Of a stretch of DNA of 10,214 bases, positions 1-6,201 are shown piece by piece. How positions within the stretch are numbered: the first letter of the stretch is position 1; each line of letters opens with the position of its first letter. Under the pieces are notes generated by a model that saw only the letters and a program-made list of their open reading frames with translations, had not been told where the DNA came from and did not search any database. The translations under genes and the position numbers were made by a program. Origin of the DNA: Streptomyces violaceoruber (lineage in GTDB: Bacteria; Actinomycetota; Actinomycetes; Streptomycetales; Streptomycetaceae); assembly GCA_000720805.1 (NCBI GenBank), contig JODI01000156.1, positions 1 through 10,214 of the forward strand, written 5' to 3'.

Positions 1-52
1 CATACGAGATTCGCCTTAGCCTCGTGGGCTCGGAGATGTGTATAAGAGACAG
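1..52 (+). other. Illumina Nextera i7 adapter (sequencing artefact)
   Basis: Positions 1-10 match the end of the P7 adapter (CATACGAGAT). Positions 11-18 (TCGCCTTA) match the Nextera N701 index as it appears in the adapter. Positions 19-33 match the Nextera read-2 stem with one mismatch, C instead of T at 20. Positions 34-52 (AGATGTGTATAAGAGACAG) are the exact Tn5 mosaic end used in tagmentation. Genomic sequence starts at about 53. This is untrimmed adapter at a contig end, not a biological transposon. Confidence 0.97.
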
Positions 53-219
53 GTGGGGAACGGGGTCGGTCACGCGGTCTCCCTCGGGGCGGCGTCGAAC
101 AGCACTCAGGTACCTGTCCCCATTGTCGGGAAAGCGAACTCGAACGCTGTCCGGAGCACTTCATTCCCGGTGTGGCGGAATTGTGATGGACCCTTGAAGT
201 CCTTCTGCATAGCCGCAGG

Positions 220-248
220 TTGACAGCTTGCGCAGGGGGATCCACGAT
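220..248 (+). promoter_or_regulatory. Candidate promoter of the LAETG surface-protein gene
   Basis: A consensus -35 TTGACA lies at 220-225. After a 17-base spacer comes CACGAT at 243-248, which matches the actinobacterial TANNNT -10 except at the first base. Transcription would start near 255, about 65 bases ahead of the chosen start codon and just ahead of the inverted repeat at 262-284. The -35 is good and the -10 is weak. I see no gene between 53 and the start at 322. Confidence 0.4.
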
Positions 249-261
249 GTGCGAACACCCG

Positions 262-284
262 TGACTCATGTGACCAATGAGTCA
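262..284. promoter_or_regulatory. Inverted repeat, candidate operator
   Basis: TGACTCAT and ATGAGTCA form perfect 8-bp arms around a 7-base spacer. The repeat sits just downstream of the expected transcription start and about 38 bases ahead of the ATG at 322. It is AT-richer than its surroundings and has the geometry of a dimeric repressor site. The cognate protein is unknown. Confidence 0.45.
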
Positions 285-321
285 AGTGTTTTCTCAGTTC
301 ACTTACCCCGATGGGATCCGC

Positions 322-1281
322 ATGTCCATAGCCAGACGTGTCACCGCGCGCCGCCTGCTGGGGACGGGCGCCGCGGCGCTCGTCCTCTGCGCCGCCTCCG
401 CCACCACCGCTTCCAGCGCCTGGGCGACCGGCACCCCCGGTGGCGACGGCTGGAAGTCCGGCGGCGCCTACAAGCCCGGCACCGGCCCGGGCACGGAGAC
501 CGGAACCGACCGCTGCCAGTTCTCCCTGGACGGCACCGGCTTCTTCGACTCGGTCAAGGTCGACGACCAGACCCTCAGGCCCACCGAGGACGGCAAGGTC
601 CACATCAAGGTCCGCACCGCCGGTGACGCCAGCACCTGCACCGCCTCCCTCGCCTCGTACCTCGCCCACGGCGCCACCTTCAACACCTCCGGCGAGCAGG
701 TCCTCGTCGACTTCGACACGGTGACCGTGAAGCCCGGGCAGACCGAGTCCCTCGACATCGCGGTGCCGGACGCCGGCTGCTTCGCGCAGGTCGACCTCTA
801 CCGGGGCGCGGTCAAGTTCGACGGCAAGCTCGACGCCAAGGACGGCCTCGTCCACGGCGACGTGCCCATCGGCCCGGACCGCCCGGTCATCAAGGACAAG
901 CTGATCGCGGGCTGGAACGGCGGTACGAAGGACTGCGCGACGACTCCGCCGCCGCAGACGCCGTCCACCCCGACGCCGACCCCGTCGACTCCCGAGTCCA
1001 CCGAGCCGTCCAAGCCGGCCGAGGAGACGACGCCGCCGGCGACCGAGGCCCCGTCCCCGACCCCGACCCCCTCGGAGGACACCTCGACCGGCACCCCGAC
1101 CCCGTCGGCCTCCGAGTCCACCACCGCCCCGGCCACCGTGCCGAACGGCGGCGGCGACGACCTCGCCGAGACCGGCGCCAGCAGCAGCACCGGCCCGATC
1201 GCGATCGGCGCGGCGGTACTGCTGGCGGGCGGCGCGGGCATGGTCGTGATGACGCGACGCCGCAAGGCCACGCGCTCGTAA
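322..1281 (+). CDS. LAETG-motif sortase-anchored surface protein
   Basis: A secreted protein of 319 residues, probably linked to the cell wall by a class E sortase. Residues 1-35 form a signal peptide: arginines at 5-6 and 10-11, then a hydrophobic stretch ending in AWA. The ectodomain has four cysteines (in DRCQF, STCTA, DAGCF and KDCAT), which could form two disulfides. A Pro/Thr/Ser/Glu-rich stalk follows from about residue 208 to 275. LAETG lies at 281-285, followed by a hydrophobic segment and a TRRRK-type basic tail. The LAXTG form of the motif is typical of Streptomyces sortase E substrates. An in-frame ATG at 277 would add 15 residues ahead of the signal peptide and lies inside the inverted repeat, so ATG 322 is preferred, although its ribosome binding site is weak (GGGA). 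No sortase is in the window. The ligand of the ectodomain is unknown. Confidence 0.9.
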   Translation: MSIARRVTARRLLGTGAAALVLCAASATTASSAWATGTPGGDGWKSGGAYKPGTGPGTETGTDRCQFSLDGTGFFDSVKVDDQTLRPTEDGKVHIKVRTAGDASTCTASLASYLAHGATFNTSGEQVLVDFDTVTVKPGQTESLDIAVPDAGCFAQVDLYRGAVKFDGKLDAKDGLVHGDVPIGPDRPVIKDKLIAGWNGGTKDCATTPPPQTPSTPTPTPSTPESTEPSKPAEETTPPATEAPSPTPTPSEDTSTGTPTPSASESTTAPATVPNGGGDDLAETGASSSTGPIAIGAAVLLAGGAGMVVMTRRRKATRS

Positions 1282-1286
1282 TCACC

Positions 1287-1443
1287 CGGTCGTAGTCACA
1301 CGGGCGTAGTCACACGGGCACCAGCACGCGGGCGTAGTTGTAAACGGTCGTAGTCATGCACCGTCGCAGTCACGCGGCCGCAGTCATGCACGGTCGTGGT
1401 CACGCTCGTCGCCGGACGGTAGTGGCGATGCGGTCGTCGTACG
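1287..1443 (+). repeat. Degenerate ~14-bp tandem repeat array
   Basis: Starting six bases after the surface-protein stop codon, units related to CGGTCGTAGTCACA recur at 1287, 1301, 1315 (diverged), 1329, 1345, 1362, 1375, 1391, 1417 and 1431. Unit lengths are 13-17 bases. The first two copies differ at one position and later copies drift. The stretch has stop codons and no coding character. The period and the CGTAG core resemble the array at 9668-9777. Confidence 0.65.
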
Positions 1444-1467
1444 CGGCGACAGTCCCCCGTGGTAGGC

Positions 1468-1522
1468 ACGCGGTGGTGGTCGAGAGGTCGTAGCCAGGCT
1501 CATCTCTCGGCCACCACCGCGT
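1468..1522. terminator. Bidirectional hairpin terminator
   Basis: ACGCGGTGGTGGTCGAGAG at 1468-1486 pairs with CTCTCGGCCACCACCGCGT at 1504-1522. The 19-bp stem has one G-U wobble (1480 with 1510) and a 17-base loop. It lies between the convergent surface-protein gene and ArsR gene, so it can serve both. There is no U-tract, as is common in Streptomyces. Confidence 0.75.
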
Positions 1523-1543
1523 CGCGTTGTCGCGGAAGGTGCC

Positions 1544-1900
1544 TCAGCCGTCCGCCGCGCAGTGCTTGAGCAGCGCGGCCACGTCCCCGTCCACCACCCG
1601 GTAGCGCACGATCCGCCCCTCCTTCTCGCCCTCCACGACCCCGGCCGCCCGCAGCAGCCTGAGCGCCTGAGACACCGCCGGGTCGTTCATCCCCGTGGCG
1701 ATCGCCAGGTCGGAGACGGCCAGGGGCCCCGTCCGGTGCAGGGCCAGCAGCAGTGCCAGCCGCTTCGGGTCGGCGAGCAGCGAGAAGCGGTCGGACCAGG
1801 CACGTACGTGCCCGGGTTCACCGATCGCGGCGATGGCGTCGCACACCCGGTGCCCGTCTATGGTGCGGCGGTCCGCTCGGTCCGCCGGAACGAGATGCAT
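1544..1900 (-). CDS. ArsR/SmtB-family winged-helix metalloregulator
   Basis: A 118-residue dimeric DNA-binding repressor by family. Residues 33-60 carry the conserved LLADPKRLALLLAL helix region. Residues 60-89 hold the helix-turn-helix, with MNDPAVSQALRLLRAAGVV as recognition helix and turn. Residues 90-104 form the beta wing. Possible metal ligands are His2 and Asp7 at the N terminus, Asp104/Asp106 and the terminal His113-Cys114. The last helix is shorter than in NmtR, so the metal cannot be assigned. The start is the ATG at 1900, with GAAG eight bases upstream on the minus strand. It is divergent from a nickel/cobalt permease gene, with an operator-like dyad between them, which suggests metal-dependent control of that transporter and of itself. 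Family assignment is secure; the metal and target are inferred. Confidence 0.88.
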   Translation of the reverse strand: MHLVPADRADRRTIDGHRVCDAIAAIGEPGHVRAWSDRFSLLADPKRLALLLALHRTGPLAVSDLAIATGMNDPAVSQALRLLRAAGVVEGEKEGRIVRYRVVDGDVAALLKHCAADG

Positions 1901-1936
1901 GGCGCCATCTTCGCAGGCCCGATTCTGTGATCTTCG

Positions 1937-1960
1937 ATACCTGCCCAGATACGCAGCTAT
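1937..1960. promoter_or_regulatory. Candidate ArsR operator (24-bp dyad)
   Basis: ATACCTGC at 1937-1944 and GCAGCTAT at 1953-1960 form 8-bp arms with one mismatch around an 8-base spacer. The dyad ends in ATA...TAT, as many ArsR-family sites do. It lies 36 bases ahead of the ArsR start and 33 bases ahead of the cobalamin riboswitch, where it could control both divergent promoters. No clear -35/-10 pair was identified for either gene. Confidence 0.4.
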
Positions 1961-1993
1961 GCAGGAAACCCCTTACGCCCCTACGGTGGACCC

Positions 1994-2158
1994 GCCGTGG
2001 TGCTCGGGAAGTCGGTGGGAAACCGACGCGGCCCTCGCCACTGTGATCGGGGAGTTCGAGCACCGCCGTCCCGCCAGGGACAGCCACTGGCCGCCGCGAG
2101 GGGCCGGGAAGGCAGGCGCGCGAACGTACGACCCGTAAGCCAGGAGACCGGCCACGGC
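1994..2158 (+). promoter_or_regulatory. Cobalamin (adenosylcobalamin) riboswitch
   Basis: The landmarks of the cobalamin aptamer occur in order: GGGAA near 2006; GGTGGGAAACC at 2014-2024; CGCCACTGTGA at 2036-2046; AGCCACTGG at 2082-2090; GGGAAGGC at 2106-2113; and the B12 box, with AAGCCAGGAGACCGGCC at 2137-2153. A perfect 7-bp P1 stem closes it, GCCGTGG at 1994-2000 with CCACGGC at 2152-2158. It ends 40 bases ahead of the permease start and 27 bases ahead of its ribosome binding site. I see no strong terminator hairpin in that gap, so control is more likely at translation initiation. Known B12 riboswitches repress B12-synthesis and cobalt-uptake genes when cobalamin is plentiful. Confidence 0.93.
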
Positions 2159-2198
2159 ATCTCACGAGTTGATCCACGAGGTGCTGGAGCGTGACCGA

Positions 2199-3347
2199 AT
2201 GACCCTGCCCGACCCTGCCCGGACATCCGACCCTGCCCGGACGTCCGTCCCCGCCCCCGCGTCCTTCAAGTGGCGCCGGGAGGACACCCTCAGGACGGCC
2301 GGCCTGATGGCGGTGATCGCCGCCCTGCACGTCGTCGCCTTCGGAATCCTGTTCCTCCTCGTCGTCCCCGGTCACTACGAGGTCGACAACAAGGCCTTCG
2401 GCATCGGACTCGGCATCACTGCCTACACCCTCGGTATGCGGCATGCCTTCGACGCCGACCACATCGCCGCGATCGACAACACCACCCGCAAGCTGATGGC
2501 CGACGGCAAGCGTCCGGTGTCGGTGGGCTTCTGGTTCGCTCTCGGCCACTCCAGCGTGGTGGTGCTCCTCGCCCTGCTGATCGCGGGCGGCACCCAGCTC
2601 GCCGGCAAGGTCATGAACGAGGACTCCGGCACCCACCAGGTGCTCGGCTTCCTCGGTACGACGATCTCCGGCACGTTCCTCTACCTCATCGCCGCCCTCA
2701 ACCTGGTCGCCCTGCTGGGCATCCTGAAGGTGTTCAAGGCGATGCGGGCGGGTTCGTACGACGAGCGGGAACTCGAACAGCACCTGGACTCCCGCGGGTT
2801 CATGAACCGCATCCTCGGCCGCCTCACCAGGTCCATCAGCCGCCCCGGCCAGATGTATCCGCTGGGCTTCCTGTTCGGCCTGGGCTTCGACACGGCCACC
2901 GAGGTCACGCTGATGGTGATGGCGGGCTCGGGCGCGGCGGCCGGCCTGCCCTGGTACGCGATCCTCTCCCTGCCCCTCCTCTTCGCCGCCGGCATGAGCC
3001 TGTTCGACACCCTCGACGGCACGTTCATGAACTTCGCCTACCAGTGGGCGTTCTCCAACCCGGTCCGCAAGGTCTTCTACAACCTCACGATCACCGGCCT
3101 GTCCATCGCCGTCGCCTTCTTCATCGGCACCATCGAGCTCGTCGGCGTCCTCCACGACAAGCTCGCCCTCGGCGACGCGGTCACCACCTGGATCGCCGAC
3201 ATCAACCTCGACAGCGTCGGCTACGTCATCGTCGGCCTGTTCGTGGTGGTGTGGGCGGCGGCCATCACCTACTGGCGCCTGGCGAAGGTGGAACAACGGT
3301 GGACGCTGACGCCGGCAGCGACCCCTGCGTCTCGAGATGCGGCATGA
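2199..3347 (+). CDS. NiCoT-family nickel/cobalt permease, probably cobalt uptake
   Basis: A 382-residue inner-membrane secondary transporter of the HoxN/NixA/NicT family for Ni2+ or Co2+. The TM2 signature RHAFDADHIAAIDN is at 81-94 and contains the HX4DH metal motif. LGHSSVV is at 115-121, LGFDTATE at 228-235 and GMSLFDTLDG at 265-274; these are the four family signatures. Hydrophobic segments fit the usual eight helices, with a charged loop near 177-216. The start is ATG 2199, with GGAG nine bases upstream; an upstream in-frame TTG at 2169 lacks a comparable site. The N-terminal tail repeats DPARTS. The cobalamin riboswitch in the leader points to cobalt as the relevant cargo, and the divergent ArsR gene suggests a second, metal-sensing control. 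Substrate preference cannot be read from the sequence alone. Confidence 0.93.
   Translation: MTLPDPARTSDPARTSVPAPASFKWRREDTLRTAGLMAVIAALHVVAFGILFLLVVPGHYEVDNKAFGIGLGITAYTLGMRHAFDADHIAAIDNTTRKLMADGKRPVSVGFWFALGHSSVVVLLALLIAGGTQLAGKVMNEDSGTHQVLGFLGTTISGTFLYLIAALNLVALLGILKVFKAMRAGSYDERELEQHLDSRGFMNRILGRLTRSISRPGQMYPLGFLFGLGFDTATEVTLMVMAGSGAAAGLPWYAILSLPLLFAAGMSLFDTLDGTFMNFAYQWAFSNPVRKVFYNLTITGLSIAVAFFIGTIELVGVLHDKLALGDAVTTWIADINLDSVGYVIVGLFVVVWAAAITYWRLAKVEQRWTLTPAATPASRDAA
2211..2246 (+). repeat. 18-bp in-frame tandem duplication
   Basis: Two 18-base units at 2211-2228 and 2229-2246 differ at one base and encode DPARTS twice in the cytoplasmic N-terminal tail of the permease. The first ten bases of the unit also occur once more, out of frame, at 2201-2210. 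Being a multiple of three, the duplication leaves the frame intact. Confidence 0.85.
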
Positions 3348-3397
3348 GAGAGCCGCGCGCACGATGATGAAAGTGCACTCTCTGGAGGTGATTGAGG

Positions 3398-3817
3398 ATG
3401 CGACGAGCATTCGCCACCGCCGCAGCCGTGGTTCTCTCCCTGGGCCTCGCAGGCCCAGCCACAGCGGCACCACAAGGCACTCCATCGTCCGCGACCACCA
3501 AAGCGATCAGCACCCAGACCTCCTACACCCCGGACCGCCGGGCGCCCCGAGGGCCCCAGGACGTCTGCAACTTCAGCAAGTTCCGGCCGTCACTTCAGCG
3601 CGGATCATCCGGGTCGGCCGTCCGACAAGCGCAGTGCTATCTGAACGAGGCCATAGACGCCAACCTGCGCCTGACCGGGTTCTTCGGCCGGGACACCCGT
3701 CGCGCGACGAGAGCCTTCCAACGCTGCGCCGGGATCGTCGTCGACGGACGCATCGGAGCCCAGACCTGGTCCTTCCTTTCGTTCTGGGCCAACGCGCCGG
3801 GCCGCCCCTTCTGCTGA
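3398..3817 (+). CDS. Small secreted peptidoglycan-binding protein
   Basis: A 139-residue exported protein. The signal peptide is about residues 1-23 (MRRAFA, hydrophobic core, then GPATA before APQ). A linker of about 35 residues follows. The rest is a PG_binding_1-type domain: LQRGSSGSAVRQAQCYLNEA, then LTGFFGRDTRRATRAFQ and GIVVDGRIGAQTW, the usual three-helix pattern. Four cysteines (DVCNF, AQCYL, QRCAG, terminal PFC) could make two disulfides, which would suit an extracellular protein. No catalytic domain is attached. The start is ATG 3398, with an excellent GGAGGTG seven bases upstream; an in-frame TTG at 3392 is unlikely. It starts 50 bases after the permease stop, so read-through from that gene is possible. 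The cell-wall role is inferred from the domain. Confidence 0.87.
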   Translation: MRRAFATAAAVVLSLGLAGPATAAPQGTPSSATTKAISTQTSYTPDRRAPRGPQDVCNFSKFRPSLQRGSSGSAVRQAQCYLNEAIDANLRLTGFFGRDTRRATRAFQRCAGIVVDGRIGAQTWSFLSFWANAPGRPFC

Positions 3818-3838
3818 TCGATCGGAGGCTGTGCGCCG

Positions 3839-3873
3839 ACAGGGTGGCGCCCTTATCGGGGCGCCACCCCTGT
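3839..3873. terminator. Bidirectional hairpin terminator
   Basis: ACAGGGTGGCGCCC at 3839-3852 pairs with GGGCGCCACCCCTGT at 3859-3873, giving 14 base pairs with a single bulged base and a 6-base loop. It lies between the stops of the convergent peptidoglycan-binding gene (3817) and the nucleoside hydrolase gene (3894). Confidence 0.85.
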
Positions 3874-3893
3874 GAACCCTCCCGGTCAGAGCG

Positions 3894-4856
3894 CTAGACA
3901 CCCTCCACCGTCGTGAGCCACAGCTTCACGTAGCGCTCCACGTCGACACCCAACGCCACGTCCACCAGCGGCTGTTCACGGGCACCCCCGTGGATCTCGG
4001 ACTCGCCGGGGACGGGGCGGCGGTCCACGACGGTCTGGCCCCGGGCGATGCCCGGGGCCAGGTTCACGTCGACCGGGAGGAGTTCGGTGGTGATGCCGTC
4101 CGGGTCGACGACCGCGCAGACCGCGCCCGCGTCGCCGAGCCCGCCCATGGGGGTGGGGTCGCCGGAGGTGGCGGGGTCGCGGTGGGCGAGGAGTTCGCCG
4201 GCCATGCGGAGGCGGGGTTCCGAACTGGCGCGCAGGCGTTGGACGTCGGCGGCCGGGACGAGGACCTGCTTGAAGACGTCGAGGCCGTACATGGTGATCG
4301 GTACCCCGGCCGTGAGCAGGATCGCCGCCGCCTCCGGGTCGTGCCAGACGTTGAACTCCGCGACCGGCGTGGCGTTTCCGGTCGCCACCGCGCCGCCCAT
4401 GAACACGATCCGCTCGATGTTCCGCACCACCTCGGGGTGCGTGCGCAGGAGCAGGGCGATGTTCGTCAGGGGCGCGGTGGGGATGAGGGTGACCGGGCGC
4501 GGGGAGGCGAGGATCTCGCGGCGCAGCAGTGTCACGGCATCCACGTCGACCGGCCGACGGGTCGGCGCGGGCAGCCCGAGGTCGCCCATCCCGTCCTGGC
4601 CGTGCACGTGCCGGGCCGTGCGCACCGGCTCGATCAGCGGGCGTTCGGCGCCCCGGGCGACCGGAATGTCACCGGCGCCGGCCTGCTCCAGCACGGTCAG
4701 GGTGTTGCGGACCACCCCGTCCACGTCGGTGTTCCCGGCCACACAGGTCACCGCGCGCACGTCGAGCGCGGGGTGCCGTACGGCGAACAGCAGGGCCAGG
4801 GCGTCGTCGACACCGGTGTCGCAGTCGATGATCACCGGGATGGGTTGACCGGTCAC
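3894..4856 (-). CDS. Inosine/uridine-preferring nucleoside hydrolase family protein
   Basis: A 320-residue member of the Ca2+-dependent nucleoside N-ribohydrolase family, which splits nucleosides into base and ribose for salvage. The metal motif DCDTGVDDALAL begins at residue 11 (Asp11, 13, 17, 18). Asn42 follows in VAGN, HGQDGMGDLG at 85-94, PLTNIALLL at 129-137 and EFNVWHDPEAA at 167-177. The C-terminal metal-binding Asp is at 242, in GGLGDAGAV. The residue before it is Gly, where the well-studied protozoan enzyme has its leaving-group His241, so base specificity or activity may differ. The start is GTG 4856, with GGAGAGGA eight bases upstream; the 22-codon extension to 4922 is not family-like and runs into thrS. 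It begins 50 bases after the thrS stop and is probably co-transcribed, hence under the same attenuator. Confidence 0.9.
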   Translation of the reverse strand: MTGQPIPVIIDCDTGVDDALALLFAVRHPALDVRAVTCVAGNTDVDGVVRNTLTVLEQAGAGDIPVARGAERPLIEPVRTARHVHGQDGMGDLGLPAPTRRPVDVDAVTLLRREILASPRPVTLIPTAPLTNIALLLRTHPEVVRNIERIVFMGGAVATGNATPVAEFNVWHDPEAAAILLTAGVPITMYGLDVFKQVLVPAADVQRLRASSEPRLRMAGELLAHRDPATSGDPTPMGGLGDAGAVCAVVDPDGITTELLPVDVNLAPGIARGQTVVDRRPVPGESEIHGGAREQPLVDVALGVDVERYVKLWLTTVEGV

Positions 4857-4906
4857 GGCAGGGTTCCTCTCCGAGGGTGCGGTCCACGAGGGTGGTGCGA
4901 CCGACC

Positions 4907-6127
4907 TTACGCAGCCGCCCACAGTTCGGCGCCGCGATCACCGGCGCGGGCGGCGATCCGGTCCAGCAACTCCCCTGCGGGCACGACCCCGGGACGCCGC
5001 CCGTCCCGCAGCCGTACGGCCACCAGGCCGCCGTCGGCCTCCCGCTCCCCGACCACCGCCTGGTACGGCACGAGCCGCGCCGCGCGGATCCTGGCCCCGA
5101 GGGTGCCGTCGCCGGGGCCGTGCAGTTCCGCCCGCAGACCCCGGGCCACCGCCTGCCGTACGACGTCCTGGGCCCGCTCCTCCTGCGCCTGATCGACCGG
5201 CAGCACCGCCAGTTGCACGGGCGCGAGCCAGGCCGGGAACGCGCCGCCGTGTTCCTCGATGAGATGCGCGACCGCCCGTTCCACGCTGCCGATGACGCTG
5301 CGGTGCACCATGACCGGCCGGTGTTTCGCCCCGTCGGCGCCGGTGTAGTGCAGGTCGAAGCGTTCGGGCTGGTGGAAGTCGATCTGGACGGTGGAGAGGG
5401 TGGACTCGCGGCCGGCGGGATCGGTGATCTGCACGTCGATCTTCGGGCCGTAGAAGGCGGCCTCGCCCTCTACCGCGTCGTACGGGATGCCGGAGCCGTC
5501 GAGGACCTCCCGCAGCAGGGCGGTGGCCCGGTGCCACAGCTGCGGGTCGGCGACGTACTTGCCGCCCTCGCCGGGCAGGGAGAGGCGGTGGCGGGCGGCA
5601 CGGATGCCGAGGTCGGCGTAGGCCCGGCCGATCAACTCCAGGGCGGAACGGGCCTCTTCGACGGCCTGCTCCAAGGTGCAGAAGATGTGCGCGTCGTTGA
5701 GCTGGATGGACCGGACGCGGGTGAGTCCGCCGAGGACTCCGGACAGCTCGGCGCGGTACATACCGCCCAACTCAGCCATCCGAAACGGTAGTTCACGGTA
5801 GCTGTGGGAGCGGGAGCGGTAGATGAGGGCGTGGTGGGGGCAGAGACTGGGGCGCAGGACGACCTCCTCCGCGCCCAGTTCCATCGGCGGGAACATGTCC
5901 TCGCTGTAATGGGACCAGTGGCCCGAGATCTCGTACAGCTCCCGCTTGCCGAGGACGGGCGAGTACACGTGCCGGTAGCCGGCGGCGCGCTCGGCCTCCC
6001 GGACGTACTCCTCCAGGGCATGCCGTACGACGGCCCCGTCGGGCAGCCAGTACGGCAGCCCCGCGCCCATCAGCGGATCGGTGTCGAACAGGTCCAGTTC
6101 ACGGCCGAGGCGGCGGTGGTCGTACAC
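4907..6127 (-). CDS. thrS: Short threonyl-tRNA synthetase lacking the editing domain
   Basis: A 406-residue class II synthetase that would charge tRNA-Thr. The normal bacterial enzyme is about 640 residues; the TGS and N2 editing domains are absent and the protein opens directly with the catalytic core (DHRRLGRELDLF). Motif 2 is FRMAELGGMYRAELSG (115-130) with TRVRSIQLNDAHIF. The zinc ligands Cys96, His147 and His275 are present; the Cys-His spacing of 51 equals that of the E. coli enzyme. FYGPKIDVQITD (225-236), PERFDLHY and HRSVIGSVERAVAHL complete the core. Residues from about 292 form the anticodon-binding domain. The start is GTG 6127, with GAGGAG eight bases upstream. Its leader carries an attenuator with a Thr-rich leader peptide. 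It probably serves as a second, inducible ThrRS, since a housekeeping full-length copy is expected elsewhere. Without editing it cannot clear Ser-tRNA-Thr in cis. A role in resistance to ThrRS inhibitors is possible but unproven. Confidence 0.93.
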   Translation of the reverse strand: MYDHRRLGRELDLFDTDPLMGAGLPYWLPDGAVVRHALEEYVREAERAAGYRHVYSPVLGKRELYEISGHWSHYSEDMFPPMELGAEEVVLRPSLCPHHALIYRSRSHSYRELPFRMAELGGMYRAELSGVLGGLTRVRSIQLNDAHIFCTLEQAVEEARSALELIGRAYADLGIRAARHRLSLPGEGGKYVADPQLWHRATALLREVLDGSGIPYDAVEGEAAFYGPKIDVQITDPAGRESTLSTVQIDFHQPERFDLHYTGADGAKHRPVMVHRSVIGSVERAVAHLIEEHGGAFPAWLAPVQLAVLPVDQAQEERAQDVVRQAVARGLRAELHGPGDGTLGARIRAARLVPYQAVVGEREADGGLVAVRLRDGRRPGVVPAGELLDRIAARAGDRGAELWAAA

Positions 6128-6173
6128 GGTGGGCTCTCCTCACGGTCCCCCGGGCACGAGCCCCCGCACGGCA

Positions 6174-6201
6174 AAGCCCCGGGGCACTCGCCCCGGGGCT
6201 T
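6174..6201 (-). terminator. Attenuator terminator upstream of thrS
   Basis: On the minus strand AAGCCCCGGGGC (6201-6190), a 4-base loop and GCCCCGGGGCTT (6185-6174) form a perfect 12-bp stem followed by TTTG. It lies between the leader-peptide stop (6218) and the thrS start (6127), so it would stop transcription before thrS unless the antiterminator forms. A smaller GGGC/GCCC hairpin follows at 6152-6163. Confidence 0.85.

Noticed and set aside
34..52. Tn5 mosaic end as sign of a transposon insertion
   Set aside because: It is embedded in a full Nextera adapter with index, so it is a library artefact.
1899..1908. Palindrome ATGGCGCCAT over the ArsR start codon
   Set aside because: GC-rich 10-bp palindromes are common at this composition; the dyad at 1937-1960 is a better operator candidate.
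3346..3383. Hairpin AGAGAG...CTCTCT with inner GCAC/GTGC after the permease gene
   Set aside because: The internal loop is strongly asymmetric (six bases against one) and the stem is weak; not called as a terminator.
1818..3485. 555-residue open frame on the minus strand
   Set aside because: It is a GC-bias shadow opposite the permease and riboswitch; the composition is Arg/Gly/Asp/Glu/Val-rich with no domain, and the plus-strand genes explain the region.
3337..3897. 186-residue frame overlapping the peptidoglycan-binding gene
   Set aside because: The overlapping frame from 3398 has an ideal ribosome binding site, a signal peptide and a recognised domain.
3990..5192. 400-residue open frame on the plus strand
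   Set aside because: Antisense shadow of the nucleoside hydrolase and thrS genes, both of which have clear motifs.
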